Origin: Paraplanobispora siamensis
Lineage (GTDB): Bacteria > Actinomycetota > Actinomycetes > Streptosporangiales > Streptosporangiaceae
NCBI RefSeq assembly: GCF_016863175.1
Contig: NZ_BOOJ01000030.1
Location: forward strand, 1-64,000
DNA: 64,000 nucleotides
Direction of reading: 5' to 3'
Made by a program: the position numbers and the translations under genes. Below are positions 27,442 through 34,823 of this stretch, one piece after another; position 1 is the first letter of the stretch, and each line of letters opens with the position of its first letter. The notes beneath the pieces are model-generated. The model had not been told where the DNA came from, did no database searches, and saw nothing but the letters and a program-made list of their open reading frames with translations.

Positions 27442-28005
27442 ATGTCCCAGGACGTCTTCGTCAGTCACACCGCCGAAAACGCACCGGCCACCGCCCGGTC
27501 CACCATGGAGGCCACCCGCAAGAAGTTCGGCTACATCCCCGACCCGGTCGCGCGGATGGCCGTCTCGCCCGAGGTGCTCAAGGGCTTCCTGACGGTCAAC
27601 GCCGTCTTCGAGCAGTCCACCCTGCCCCCGCTCGACCGCGAGGTCCTCATCCTGACGATCGCCACCCGCAACGGCTGCCACGTCTGTGTGGCGATGCACA
27701 GCGCCGTCCTGACCGGGCTGCAGGCCTCACCCGATCTCATCGAGGACCTGCGGGCCCGCCGGCCGCTGGAGGACGTCCGCCTGGAGGCGCTGCGCGTCTT
27801 CACCCACGCCGTCATGGACAGCCGCGGCGCGGTCGGCGACAAGGAGATGCGGGCGTTCCTGGAGGCCGGATACACCCCGCGGAACGCCCTGGAGGTCGTC
27901 CTGGGGATCGGCACCTACACGATCTCCACCTTCGCCAACAGGATGACCGACGCCACCCTCGACCCCGCCCTCCGGGACTTCGCCTGGGAGGACGAGGCCG
28001 CCTGA
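27442..28005 (+). CDS. AhpD-like/carboxymuconolactone decarboxylase-family protein
   Basis: 187 residues. The redox-active pair and proton-relay His of AhpD-like alkylhydroperoxidases are present in RNGCHVCVAMHSAVL (CxxC followed by His). The surrounding helical bundle, including LDREVLILTIATRNG, fits the CMD/AhpD family. Such proteins reduce peroxides or act as thiol-disulfide oxidoreductases; a metabolic dehydrogenase-associated role is also seen in the family. ATG 27442 has GAGAGG at 5-nt spacing. The palindromic operator at 27376-27390 suggests repression by an unlinked TetR protein. No partner peroxiredoxin is nearby. Confidence 0.8.
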   Translation: MSQDVFVSHTAENAPATARSTMEATRKKFGYIPDPVARMAVSPEVLKGFLTVNAVFEQSTLPPLDREVLILTIATRNGCHVCVAMHSAVLTGLQASPDLIEDLRARRPLEDVRLEALRVFTHAVMDSRGAVGDKEMRAFLEAGYTPRNALEVVLGIGTYTISTFANRMTDATLDPALRDFAWEDEAA

Positions 28006-28053
28006 TCCCGCGACCGCGGCTGCGGCCCCGTCCCCGTGGCGCATGCCGTACCG

Positions 28054-28140
28054 CTCCGAAAGACCACGGAGTGCCACTCCGCAAGGCCGTGGAGTGCCGC
28101 CCCGAAAGGCCGCGGAGTACCACCCCGGAAGGCCGCGGAC
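28054..28140. repeat. Tandem 23-nt repeat between convergent genes
   Basis: Four units at 28054-28076, 28077-28099, 28100-28122 and 28123-28140 (last incomplete) follow the pattern CYCCGNAAGRCCRYGGAGTR. Each unit can form a small stem between CTCCG and CGGAG. The array fills the 149-nt gap between the converging AhpD-like and permease genes, where it may act as a bidirectional terminator. Confidence 0.6.
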
Positions 28141-28154
28141 CGCGGTCGCGGGTC

Positions 28155-29150
28155 TCACCCCTTCACCGCACCGGCGATCATTCCCGCGCCGACCCTGCGT
28201 TGCAGGAAGAGGAAGAGCACCAGCACCGGCAGGGCGAACAGCGTCGCGGCGGCCATGGTGGCGCCCCAGTCGGTGCCGAACACGTCGCGGAAGGACGACA
28301 ACCACACCGGCAGCGTCCGTTTGTCCTGGTCCTTGATGATCAGCACGTTGACGAACGCGAACTCGTTCCACGCGGTGATGAACCCGAACAGCGAGGTGGC
28401 CATCAGGCCGGGCGCGAGCAGCGGGAAGACCACCCGGCGGAAGGCCGCCAGGCGGGTGCAGCCGTCGACCAGGGCCGCCTCCTCCACCTCGGTGGGGATG
28501 GCCGCCAGGAACCCGCGCAGCGTCACGATCGTGAACGGCAGCGTGATCATGAAGTAGACGCCGGTCAGCATCGCCAGGGAGTCGAGCAGGTCGGTGTCCC
28601 GGGCGATGATGAACATCGGCACCAGAAGCGCCTCCCACGGCGCCATCTGCGCGGCGAAGACCATGACGATGAACGCCCCCCGGCCGCGCCAGCGCATCCT
28701 GGCCACGGCGAAGGCCGACAGCAGCGCCACCACCAGGGCCAGCAGCACCGCGCCGCCGGTGACCAGCAGGCTGTTGCGCCAGAACGTCCAGAACCCGTCG
28801 GCGCTCACCGCGGTGGCGAAGTGCTCCAGCGTCGGATGCGCGGGCCACAGGCCGGGCGTCTCGGACTGGATCTCGGCCGTGGGCTTGAACGCGGTGGCGA
28901 ACATCCAGTAGACCGGGAAGATCATCACGATGAGAACGGTCGCGGCCGCGGCGTTGAGGGCGATTCCCCGGGCCCTCGGCTTCCGGCCGCCTCCCCTCGC
29001 GGACACGCCTCTCCCAGACACGCCTCTCCCAGACACGCCACTCACGGACACACCTCTCCCGGACACACCCCTCACGGCCACACCTCTCCTGGACACGTCC
29101 TCCCCGGACACGCCCTCCGCTGACACGTCCCTCCCGGACACGCCTCTCAC
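28155..29150 (-). CDS. Carbohydrate ABC transporter permease, DasC/MalG type
   Basis: 331 residues. After an unusual N-terminal repeat the protein has six hydrophobic helices starting TVLIVMIFPVYWMFATAFKP. The permease coupling loop EAALVDGCTRLAAFRRVVFPLLAPG matches MalG/DasC-type proteins. It partners the upstream permease and the DasA-like binding protein; an MsiK-type ATPase encoded elsewhere would energise it. GTG 29150 overlaps the preceding stop by 4 nt. The first ~50 residues are built from GVSGR-like repeats and contain several further in-frame GTG codons, so the real start may lie further in. Confidence 0.85.
   Translation of the reverse strand: MRGVSGRDVSAEGVSGEDVSRRGVAVRGVSGRGVSVSGVSGRGVSGRGVSARGGGRKPRARGIALNAAAATVLIVMIFPVYWMFATAFKPTAEIQSETPGLWPAHPTLEHFATAVSADGFWTFWRNSLLVTGGAVLLALVVALLSAFAVARMRWRGRGAFIVMVFAAQMAPWEALLVPMFIIARDTDLLDSLAMLTGVYFMITLPFTIVTLRGFLAAIPTEVEEAALVDGCTRLAAFRRVVFPLLAPGLMATSLFGFITAWNEFAFVNVLIIKDQDKRTLPVWLSSFRDVFGTDWGATMAAATLFALPVLVLFLFLQRRVGAGMIAGAVKG
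28995..29146 (-). repeat. Tandem coding repeat with recurring GGGAGAGG-GTG units in permease 5' end
   Basis: On the minus strand units resembling GGGAGAGGCGTGTCC recur at 15-nt or longer spacing near the 5' end of the permease gene, encoding repeated GVSGR or GVS peptides. Each unit pairs a purine-rich, Shine-Dalgarno-like run with an in-frame GTG, so several tandem potential translation starts exist. The peptide has no counterpart in ordinary MalG-type permeases. Confidence 0.6.
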
Positions 29151-30118
29151 GGCTCGGCTCCTTCCTGCCTGAGCATCCGCCGCAGGTTGCTGATCAGCGC
29201 GACGGCGAGGACGACGACGGTGAGCATCGCTACGGCCGATCCCAGGTCATAGCGGTGCAGGGCCCTGGCGATCCGGAAGGCGTAGACCGGCAGCGTGGTC
29301 GTCGCGCCGTCGGGGCCGCCCTGGCTGAGGACCCAGATCTGCGGGAAGCACTTGAAGACCCAGATCACCTCCAGCGAGGTGATCAGCGCGAACATCGGGC
29401 GCAGGATCGGGAAGGTCACCCTGGTGAAGATCTGCCGGCCGGTGCCGCCGTCGATCCTGGCCGACTCGTACAGCTCCGCCGGGATCGTGGTCAGGCCGGC
29501 GTAGAGGGTGAGCGCGGCGAACGGAACCGACTGCCAGACCACGAGCACCACCAGGACCCCGAACATCGCCTGGCCGTCGGCGAACCACGAGTATCCCTGG
29601 AAGGACTCGAAGCCCAGCCTGGTCAGCAGCCAGTTGACGATGCCGAGCTCGGACTGGAACAGCCACTGGAAGATCGTCGTGGCCGCGATGATCGGTGTGG
29701 CCCAGGCGAGCGCGAGCGCGCTCATCAGGGCCAGCCGCATGCGTCGTCCCAGCCTCGCCAGCATGAGGGCGACGGCCGTCGACAGGCCCATGATGAGCAC
29801 CACGTTGATCCCGGTCCAGACGAAGGTCCGCAGCACCACCGTCCAGAACTCCCCGCCCGCCAGCAGCTCCCGGTAGTTGTCCAGGCCGACGAGCTCCGCG
29901 CCGCCCCTGATCAGCTCACCCATCCGGAAGTGCTGGAAGGAGATCGTCGCGGCGCGGAAGAGGGGATACAGCAGCAGGAAGACTCCGCCCACCACGGTGG
30001 GGGCGATCAGCAGGTACGGCCAGAGCCTGCGGGGGCGGCGGGGCCTGCCGGGCGGGACCGGGCGCCCCGGCCCGCGGCGGGGCGGGGCCGGGGCCCGGGT
30101 GGCGGCGGGGACGCTCAC
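29147..30118 (-). CDS. Carbohydrate ABC transporter permease, DasB/MalF type
   Basis: 323 residues, six helices, preceded by an Arg/Pro-rich cytoplasmic N-terminus. WPYLLIAPTVVGGVFLLLYP and the coupling loop YESARIDGGTGRQIFTRVTFPILRPM are typical of MalF/DasB proteins in actinomycete oligosaccharide importers. GTG 30118 lies 4 nt beyond the substrate-binding-protein stop; a longer ORF starting at 30160 would overlap that gene by 38 nt and is less likely. It works with the genes on either side. Confidence 0.86.
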   Translation of the reverse strand: MSVPAATRAPAPPRRGPGRPVPPGRPRRPRRLWPYLLIAPTVVGGVFLLLYPLFRAATISFQHFRMGELIRGGAELVGLDNYRELLAGGEFWTVVLRTFVWTGINVVLIMGLSTAVALMLARLGRRMRLALMSALALAWATPIIAATTIFQWLFQSELGIVNWLLTRLGFESFQGYSWFADGQAMFGVLVVLVVWQSVPFAALTLYAGLTTIPAELYESARIDGGTGRQIFTRVTFPILRPMFALITSLEVIWVFKCFPQIWVLSQGGPDGATTTLPVYAFRIARALHRYDLGSAVAMLTVVVLAVALISNLRRMLRQEGAEP

Positions 30119-30122
30119 CGCG

Positions 30123-31394
30123 CTACGACCCGCTGTTGAGCGTCGCGGTGATGGACTCACTGGCCTTGCGGGCCTCGGTCGCCGGGTCCTTGCCGGTGAG
30201 CACCGCGGTCATGTACTGCTTGATCACCAAGGTGGCCTCGACCGCCGCCCAGTTGGGCGTGTTGGGGGTGGCCCTGCCGTTGGAGGCGCCCTTCGCCATC
30301 GCGGCGGTGCCCTCGTCGGCGTCGAGCACGTGCGCCAGCGACGTCCGGTTCGGCACGAAGTTCATCGTCTTGGCCAGGTCGGTCTGGAACTTCTCCCCCG
30401 CCAGCGCCTTGACCACCTCGTAGGCGGCGTCGGGGTTCTTCGACGCCTCCGGGATGATCAGGTCGGAGCCGCCGGTGAACACCGCGCCGGGCTTGTCGGC
30501 CGTCTTGCCGGGGATCGGGAAGAACCCGATCTTGTCCTTCATCCCCGGCTCGACCTCCAGCACCCGGGCCGCGCCGCCCGGCACGTTGATCATCTGGGCG
30601 ACCTTGCCCTGCGCGAAGACCTCGTGCTGCGGCGGGTTGGCCTCGTCGGCGTCCTTCGGGCCCTTGCCGAGCGCCTGGAGCCGCTTGTAGAAGTCCATGC
30701 CGGCCAGCGCCTGCGGGGTGTCGAGGGCGCCCTTCCACTTCTCGCCGTCCTTGACGGCGAAGTCGCCGCCCTCGTCCCAGATGAACCCGGCCAGCGCGTA
30801 CCAGGTCTGCCCGGTGAGATAGATGCCCTGGTTGCCGCCCTTGTTGAGCTTGGCGGTGATCTCCAGCCACTCGTCGCGGGTCTTGGGCGGGGCGCTGACG
30901 CCCGCCTTCTCGAACAGCTCCTTGTTGTAGACGACGACCCGGTTGGCGGCGTACCAGGGGATGCCGTACTGCCGGCCGTCGATGTTGCCCGGCTGGGCCA
31001 GGCCGGGGATCCAGTCGGTGCCACCGAGGTCGGCGACCTTGTCGGTGAGGTCCCTGACCCCGCCGCTGGAGGCGTACTGCGCGACCTGGGTGTTGCCGAC
31101 CTCGATCACGTCGGGTGCGTCCGTGCTGGCCAGGGCGGCGGTGACGCGCTCGCCGATGCCGTCCCACGCCTGGATCTGGATGTCGAGGTCGACGCCCTTG
31201 TGGGCGGCCTCGTAGTCGGTCTCGAACTGCTTGATGAGCTCGTCGGTGACGCTCCCGTCCATGATCCAGACGGTGAGCTTGGCGGGTCCCGTGCTCGCGG
31301 GGGCGGCGCTGCCCGATCCCGCGTCGGAACCGCAGGCGCCGGTGCCGGCGGCCAGGGCCAGCACGGCCGCGGCGGCCAGGAGGCGGTGCTTCAT
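30123..31394 (-). CDS. Carbohydrate-binding ABC lipoprotein, DasA-like
   Basis: 423 residues with a lipoprotein signal (LALAAGTGACGS, lipidated Cys about 21) and a cluster-B sugar-binding fold: KLTVWIMDGSVTDELIKQFE, DAPDVIEVGNTQVAQY, YGIPWYAANRVVVYNKELFEKAG. It resembles DasA/NgcE, binding proteins for chitobiose or N-acetylglucosamine in Streptomyces. Assignment to aminosugars is supported by the adjacent SIS-domain, RpiR and sugar-kinase genes, but the ligand could also be the product of the neighbouring GH16 enzyme. It leads the three-gene importer operon, behind an AGAAGG ribosome site, and no ATPase gene is present. Confidence 0.85.
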   Translation of the reverse strand: MKHRLLAAAAVLALAAGTGACGSDAGSGSAAPASTGPAKLTVWIMDGSVTDELIKQFETDYEAAHKGVDLDIQIQAWDGIGERVTAALASTDAPDVIEVGNTQVAQYASSGGVRDLTDKVADLGGTDWIPGLAQPGNIDGRQYGIPWYAANRVVVYNKELFEKAGVSAPPKTRDEWLEITAKLNKGGNQGIYLTGQTWYALAGFIWDEGGDFAVKDGEKWKGALDTPQALAGMDFYKRLQALGKGPKDADEANPPQHEVFAQGKVAQMINVPGGAARVLEVEPGMKDKIGFFPIPGKTADKPGAVFTGGSDLIIPEASKNPDAAYEVVKALAGEKFQTDLAKTMNFVPNRTSLAHVLDADEGTAAMAKGASNGRATPNTPNWAAVEATLVIKQYMTAVLTGKDPATEARKASESITATLNSGS

Positions 31395-31441
31395 GGGCCT
31401 TCTCTTTTCAGGGGGGTGGTTCGGCTTGTCCGGAAGGTGGT

Positions 31442-31490
31442 GGTGCCGGTACGGCGCCCGCGGCCGAGTGGCGGACGCCGTACCGGCACC
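31442..31490 (-). terminator. Terminator hairpin after the CBM3-GH16 gene
   Basis: Perfect 15-bp stem: GGTGCCGGTACGGCG (31442-31456) pairs with CGCCGTACCGGCACC (31476-31490) across a 19-nt loop, 29 nt beyond the GH16 stop. It should separate that gene from the downstream importer operon. Between it and the stop, the last ~27 nt of the gene are duplicated (31492-31547). Confidence 0.65.
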
Positions 31491-31519
31491 TCAGGGGGCG
31501 GGGACGGTGTCGATGAGCC

Positions 31520-32911
31520 TCAGGAGGCGGGGACGGTGTCGGTGAACGTGGTGGACGCGGCGCGGAAGGCGTTGACCCGGCTCAGCACCCCGGCGGGCGA
31601 GACGACCTCGTTCTTGCTGTGGTAGACCCAGTCGACCTGCTGCCGGTAGGTGCGCGGGGTGGAGCCGCCCTGCAGGTCGATGAACCACTGGTTGAACATG
31701 ATCCACATGGGCGTCTCGGGGTAGTAGATGTCACCGTGGTCGGCGAACAGGCGCCCGTCGACGTAGTACTTGATCCGGCCCCCGGAGACCTGGATGACCA
31801 GGTCGTGCCATCCGGCGAAGCTGGCGCGCTCCTCGGTGTGGGTGTTGACCGCCTGCCAGGGGTCGGCCTGGTAGGTCTCCCAGCTCGTGGCGTACAGGAT
31901 GTTGGCGGGCTCGCCCCAGCCGCCGTTGGGCAGGTATTCGAAGTCCAGCTCGCCGTAGTTCGGGTCCATGTTCTGCTGCAGCGGGGTGATGGTGAAGAAC
32001 GTCTGCACGACGTGCTCGCCGTCGGGGCCGGACAGCGGGGTGTCGCTGAACTTCACCCGGGCCGCGTAGGTGCCCTCGAAGAACTTGCGGGCCGAGGTGG
32101 ACAGCTCGGTGTGCACGGTGCCCGCGCCGGTGCCGTCGGTGGAGGAGTCGAGCTGCAGGACCTGGTTCCCGCTCACCGACGGGAAGGTGACCGCGGAGGG
32201 CGACCAGGTCGCGCCGGGCACCCCGGGACCGCCCGAGCTGGAGCGCACCGTCCAGCCGCGCTGCGCCAGCCGCGGGTCGGACGACCCGGTGTAGGCGAAG
32301 TCGTCGAACAGCGTGCCCTGGCCGCCGGGGTTGCCCGTCGGGGTGATCGTGGGCGTCGGCGAGGGGTCGGGGCCCGTGCCGCCGGCCGGCGTGCCCCAGG
32401 CGAGCTGCCCGCCGACGTAGACGGCGACCTTGCTCCAGTCGGTGTAGGAGGTCTGGGTTCCGAAGGAGTAGTCGTCGGACTGGGTGAAGTTCTGCCAGTC
32501 GGCGCGGTGGAACCGCAGCTGCATGTCACCGGTGTTCGCGCCCGGGGCCAGCGTCCCGGAGGTGAAGCCGACCTCCAGGTACCGGTCGGCCGTCGGCACC
32601 GGGCTCGACAGCGTGGCGAACTGCCCGGTCACCGTGGAGCAGCCGACCACCGCCCACGAGCAGGCGAACCGGTAGGCGGTATCACCGGTGAAGTAGTAGC
32701 GGATCTTGACCTGGTTGAGCGGGATGGACGTGGTGCCGGTGTTGGTGAGCTTGAACCAGGGCTCGGCCTGCGCGGTGGTGGCCCCGGTGGAGCTGTTCTT
32801 GTACTGCAGGCGCAGCGACTGGGCGGCCGAGGCCGGGGAGGCCAGGGCCACCGCCGCCAGAACGAGGGGGAGGGAGAGGGCGAGGACGGTTTTCCAGAGA
32901 CGTCGGGGCAC
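31520..32911 (-). CDS. Secreted CBM3-GH16 glycoside hydrolase
   Basis: 463 residues. A Sec signal peptide ends at ASPASAA (about 30). A CBM3 follows (about 33-173: PWFKLTNTGTTSIPLNQVKI, CSWAVVGCS), then a Pro/Thr linker (about 175-198) and a GH16-type beta-jelly-roll catalytic domain. The catalytic ExDxE motif is E321-L-D323-F-E325, nucleophile and acid/base. CBM3 usually binds cellulose or chitin, and GH16 members cleave beta-1,3/1,4-glucans, laminarin or galactans, so a beta-glucanase acting on cell-wall material is likely. GTG 32911 has AGGAG at 7-nt spacing. A LacI-type box lies 49 nt upstream. Products might be imported by the adjacent ABC system. Confidence 0.84.
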   Translation of the reverse strand: MPRRLWKTVLALSLPLVLAAVALASPASAAQSLRLQYKNSSTGATTAQAEPWFKLTNTGTTSIPLNQVKIRYYFTGDTAYRFACSWAVVGCSTVTGQFATLSSPVPTADRYLEVGFTSGTLAPGANTGDMQLRFHRADWQNFTQSDDYSFGTQTSYTDWSKVAVYVGGQLAWGTPAGGTGPDPSPTPTITPTGNPGGQGTLFDDFAYTGSSDPRLAQRGWTVRSSSGGPGVPGATWSPSAVTFPSVSGNQVLQLDSSTDGTGAGTVHTELSTSARKFFEGTYAARVKFSDTPLSGPDGEHVVQTFFTITPLQQNMDPNYGELDFEYLPNGGWGEPANILYATSWETYQADPWQAVNTHTEERASFAGWHDLVIQVSGGRIKYYVDGRLFADHGDIYYPETPMWIMFNQWFIDLQGGSTPRTYRQQVDWVYHSKNEVVSPAGVLSRVNAFRAASTTFTDTVPAS

Positions 32912-32959
32912 GGTTGATCTCCTAGCGAGCGACCCCCGAGATGTTTCCTGGCACGGCGA

Positions 32960-32973
32960 ACGGAGCGTTCCGT
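32960..32973. promoter_or_regulatory. LacI/CebR-like 14-bp operator upstream of GH16 gene
   Basis: ACGGAGCGTTCCGT is a 14-bp dyad (arms ACGGA/TCCGT) with a central CG, as in LacI-family operators. It shares the core GGAGCGYTCC with the CebR box of streptomycetes, TGGGAGCGCTCCCA, which controls cellulase genes. It is placed in the likely promoter of the GH16 gene. No LacI-family regulator is in the window. Confidence 0.45.
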
Positions 32974-33081
32974 CCGCCGGATGGCGCGGCGAAGAGCGGA
33001 TTCGCCGGGCGGTGCGGGGCGGAGGTGCGAGCGGACGGACGCCCGCGGCGGTCAGCCGGGTGGACGGACACCCGTGGCCGA

Positions 33082-33879
33082 TCAGCCGCCCCGGCGGATG
33101 CGGCCCGCGTAGCGGGCTTCGAGAGCGAGGTTGTGCGCGTCCCCCTCGGGGACATTCGCCGACAGGTACACCGGCGGCACCCGGCCGGCCGCGAGCAGTT
33201 CGGCCACCGCCCCGGTGACGACGAGCTGCGCGAGCAGCGCCGAGGTGATCGTGGAGACGGCCGCGACGGCGCCGCCGCCGGGCAGGGGCAGGACCGCGTC
33301 GCCGTAGGGGGCCCGGTTGTCGAGCACCACGTCGGCGAGGTCGCACAGCTTGCGGCCGGAGGGATGCTTGGCCGCCACCGCGGAGCTGTGGGCGAGCGAG
33401 GTGATCGCGATCAGGTCGTGACCGCGTTCCTTCACCAGGGTGGCCAGCTCGACGACGACGCCGTTGACGCCCGAGCTGGAGATGATCACGAACAGGTCGC
33501 CGTCGGCGACGGGGGCGAGGTCGAGGATCCGGTGCGCGATCTCGGGATCGCGTTCGAGGTCGTAGCGTTCGAGCTCGCGCGGGTCGGCTCCGCCGTACAG
33601 GACGATGTCCCGCAGCGCGAGCCGGTTGGTGGGCACCAGCCCGCCCGCGCGACCGGCGATCTCCATCGCGACGGCCTCGGAATGGCCGGAGCCGAACGCC
33701 TGGACGATGCCCTCGCGCTCCAGCGCCTTGGCGACCAGGGCCGCGGCCCGCCCGATGGGTTCGGCCTGCTCCGTGGGGATGGCCCGGACGAGATCGGCGA
33801 TGTGGCGGACGTAGGCGTCCGGGTCGGGGGGCGGGACTCCCGCCGTCTCGCCCCGTGTCACGTCGAGTTCTGCGGTCAC
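33082..33879 (-). CDS. SIS-domain sugar-phosphate protein (isomerase/dehydratase-like)
   Basis: 265 residues. A single SIS domain is visible: IVQAFGSGHSEAVAMEIAGRAGG, then LFVIISSSGVNGVVVELA with the phosphosugar-binding serines, and HDLIAITSLAHSSA. It is expected to bind or transform a phosphorylated (amino)sugar such as GlcNAc-6-phosphate. Candidates include an isomerase, an etherase-like enzyme, or a NagS-like GlcNAc-6-P dehydratase; the sequence does not decide. GTG 33879 overlaps the RpiR stop (GTGA) and has GGAG just upstream, so both are cotranscribed. The RpiR regulator and the divergent kinase complete a sugar-phosphate unit. Confidence 0.78.
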   Translation of the reverse strand: MTAELDVTRGETAGVPPPDPDAYVRHIADLVRAIPTEQAEPIGRAAALVAKALEREGIVQAFGSGHSEAVAMEIAGRAGGLVPTNRLALRDIVLYGGADPRELERYDLERDPEIAHRILDLAPVADGDLFVIISSSGVNGVVVELATLVKERGHDLIAITSLAHSSAVAAKHPSGRKLCDLADVVLDNRAPYGDAVLPLPGGGAVAAVSTITSALLAQLVVTGAVAELLAAGRVPPVYLSANVPEGDAHNLALEARYAGRIRRGG

Positions 33880-34745
33880 ATGTCTCCCTCCGGGAGGCGG
33901 TGCCCGGTCACCGCGCGGACGGTCAGATCGAACGCCTTCCGGGTGCGCTCGTAGGTGCGCTGCGCGACCGAGACGTAGACCACGTCCAGGACGAGCAACT
34001 GGGAGTGGATCGCGGCGAAGCCGTCGGAGCGGAAGGTCGTCTCCCTGCTGGAGGTGGTGACGACCAGCTCGGCCACCTCGGCCAGCGGTGAACGGGGGTG
34101 CGAGGTGACCGCCACGGTGATCGCGCCGTGGCTGCCGGCCTCGGCCAGCACCTCGATGACCTCGCGGGTCCTGCCGCTGTGCGAGATCCCGATCGCCACG
34201 TCGCCCTGGCCGAGCAGCGCGGCGTCGGTGAGCGCGCTGTGCGCGTCGGACCTGCTCCAGGTGGGGACCCGGATGCGCTGGAGGCGGTACTCCATCTCGC
34301 TGGCCACCGCCGCGCTGCTGGAGACGCCGAACAGCAGCACCCGGCCGGCCTGGGCGATCGCACCGGCGACCTTCTCCACCGTGGCCAGGTCGAGCTGCGC
34401 CGCGGTCTCCTGGATCAGGCGGATGTCGTTGCCCGCCACCACGCCCAGCACCCGGTCGAGCCCGTCGCCGGGCAGGATCTCCTGCCCGATGTCGGTCTCC
34501 CACCGCTGCTGGGCGACCCGGCCGGTCTCGGTGGCGAGCGCGACCCGCAGCTCGGCGTAGCCGCCGAACCCGAGCGCGCGGCAGAACCGGGTGATCGTGG
34601 CGGTCGAGGTGCCGCTGCGCTCGGCCAGGTCGACGATCGTCGACCGGGCGGCCTCGGCGGGGTCGGCGAGGATCACCTCGGCCACCTTCCGCAGCGCCTC
34701 CGGCATCTCGGCCTGCTCGATCCCGATCCTGTTCAGGAGTTCCAC
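33876..34745 (-). CDS. RpiR/MurR-family transcriptional regulator (HTH + SIS)
   Basis: 289 residues. An N-terminal HTH_6 (LADPAEAARSTIVDLAERSG, TSTATITRFCRALGFGGYAEL) is followed by a SIS domain (GRVLLFGVSSSAAVASEMEYRL, GDVAIGISHSGRTREVIEVL) that senses a phosphosugar. GTG 34745 has GGAGGAGG at 6-nt spacing, which decides this start over a longer ORF beginning at 34799. Three copies of an AT-rich motif, two in the divergent promoter and one inside the kinase gene, are likely binding sites. It is cotranscribed with the SIS gene and probably controls the kinase and the importer. Confidence 0.87.
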   Translation of the reverse strand: MELLNRIGIEQAEMPEALRKVAEVILADPAEAARSTIVDLAERSGTSTATITRFCRALGFGGYAELRVALATETGRVAQQRWETDIGQEILPGDGLDRVLGVVAGNDIRLIQETAAQLDLATVEKVAGAIAQAGRVLLFGVSSSAAVASEMEYRLQRIRVPTWSRSDAHSALTDAALLGQGDVAIGISHSGRTREVIEVLAEAGSHGAITVAVTSHPRSPLAEVAELVVTTSSRETTFRSDGFAAIHSQLLVLDVVYVSVAQRTYERTRKAFDLTVRAVTGHRLPEGDM

Positions 34746-34765
34746 CGCGTTCCTCCTCCGTTGAT

Positions 34766-34820
34766 GGTGAAAATTATGCTCACCATCTAGCGTCGTCAAG
34801 GCTTCTGGAGAATAATTTTT
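34766..34820. promoter_or_regulatory. Paired AT-rich operators of the RpiR/kinase divergon
   Basis: GAAAATTATGCTCACC (34769-34784, within the dyad GGTGA...TCACC 34766-34784) and, in opposite orientation, CTGGAGAATAATTTTT (34805-34820) share the core AAAATTAT followed by a C-rich tail. A third copy, GAAAATTATTAACCAC, lies in the kinase gene at 35213-35228. Such AT-rich words are exceptional here, and RpiR-family operators are typically AT-rich. Confidence 0.6.
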
Positions 34821-34823
34821 GAC

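Noticed and set aside
26663-28140. Possible CRISPR arrays
   Set aside because: The 37-39-nt and 23-nt units are tandem or degenerate with no unique spacers and no cas genes nearby.
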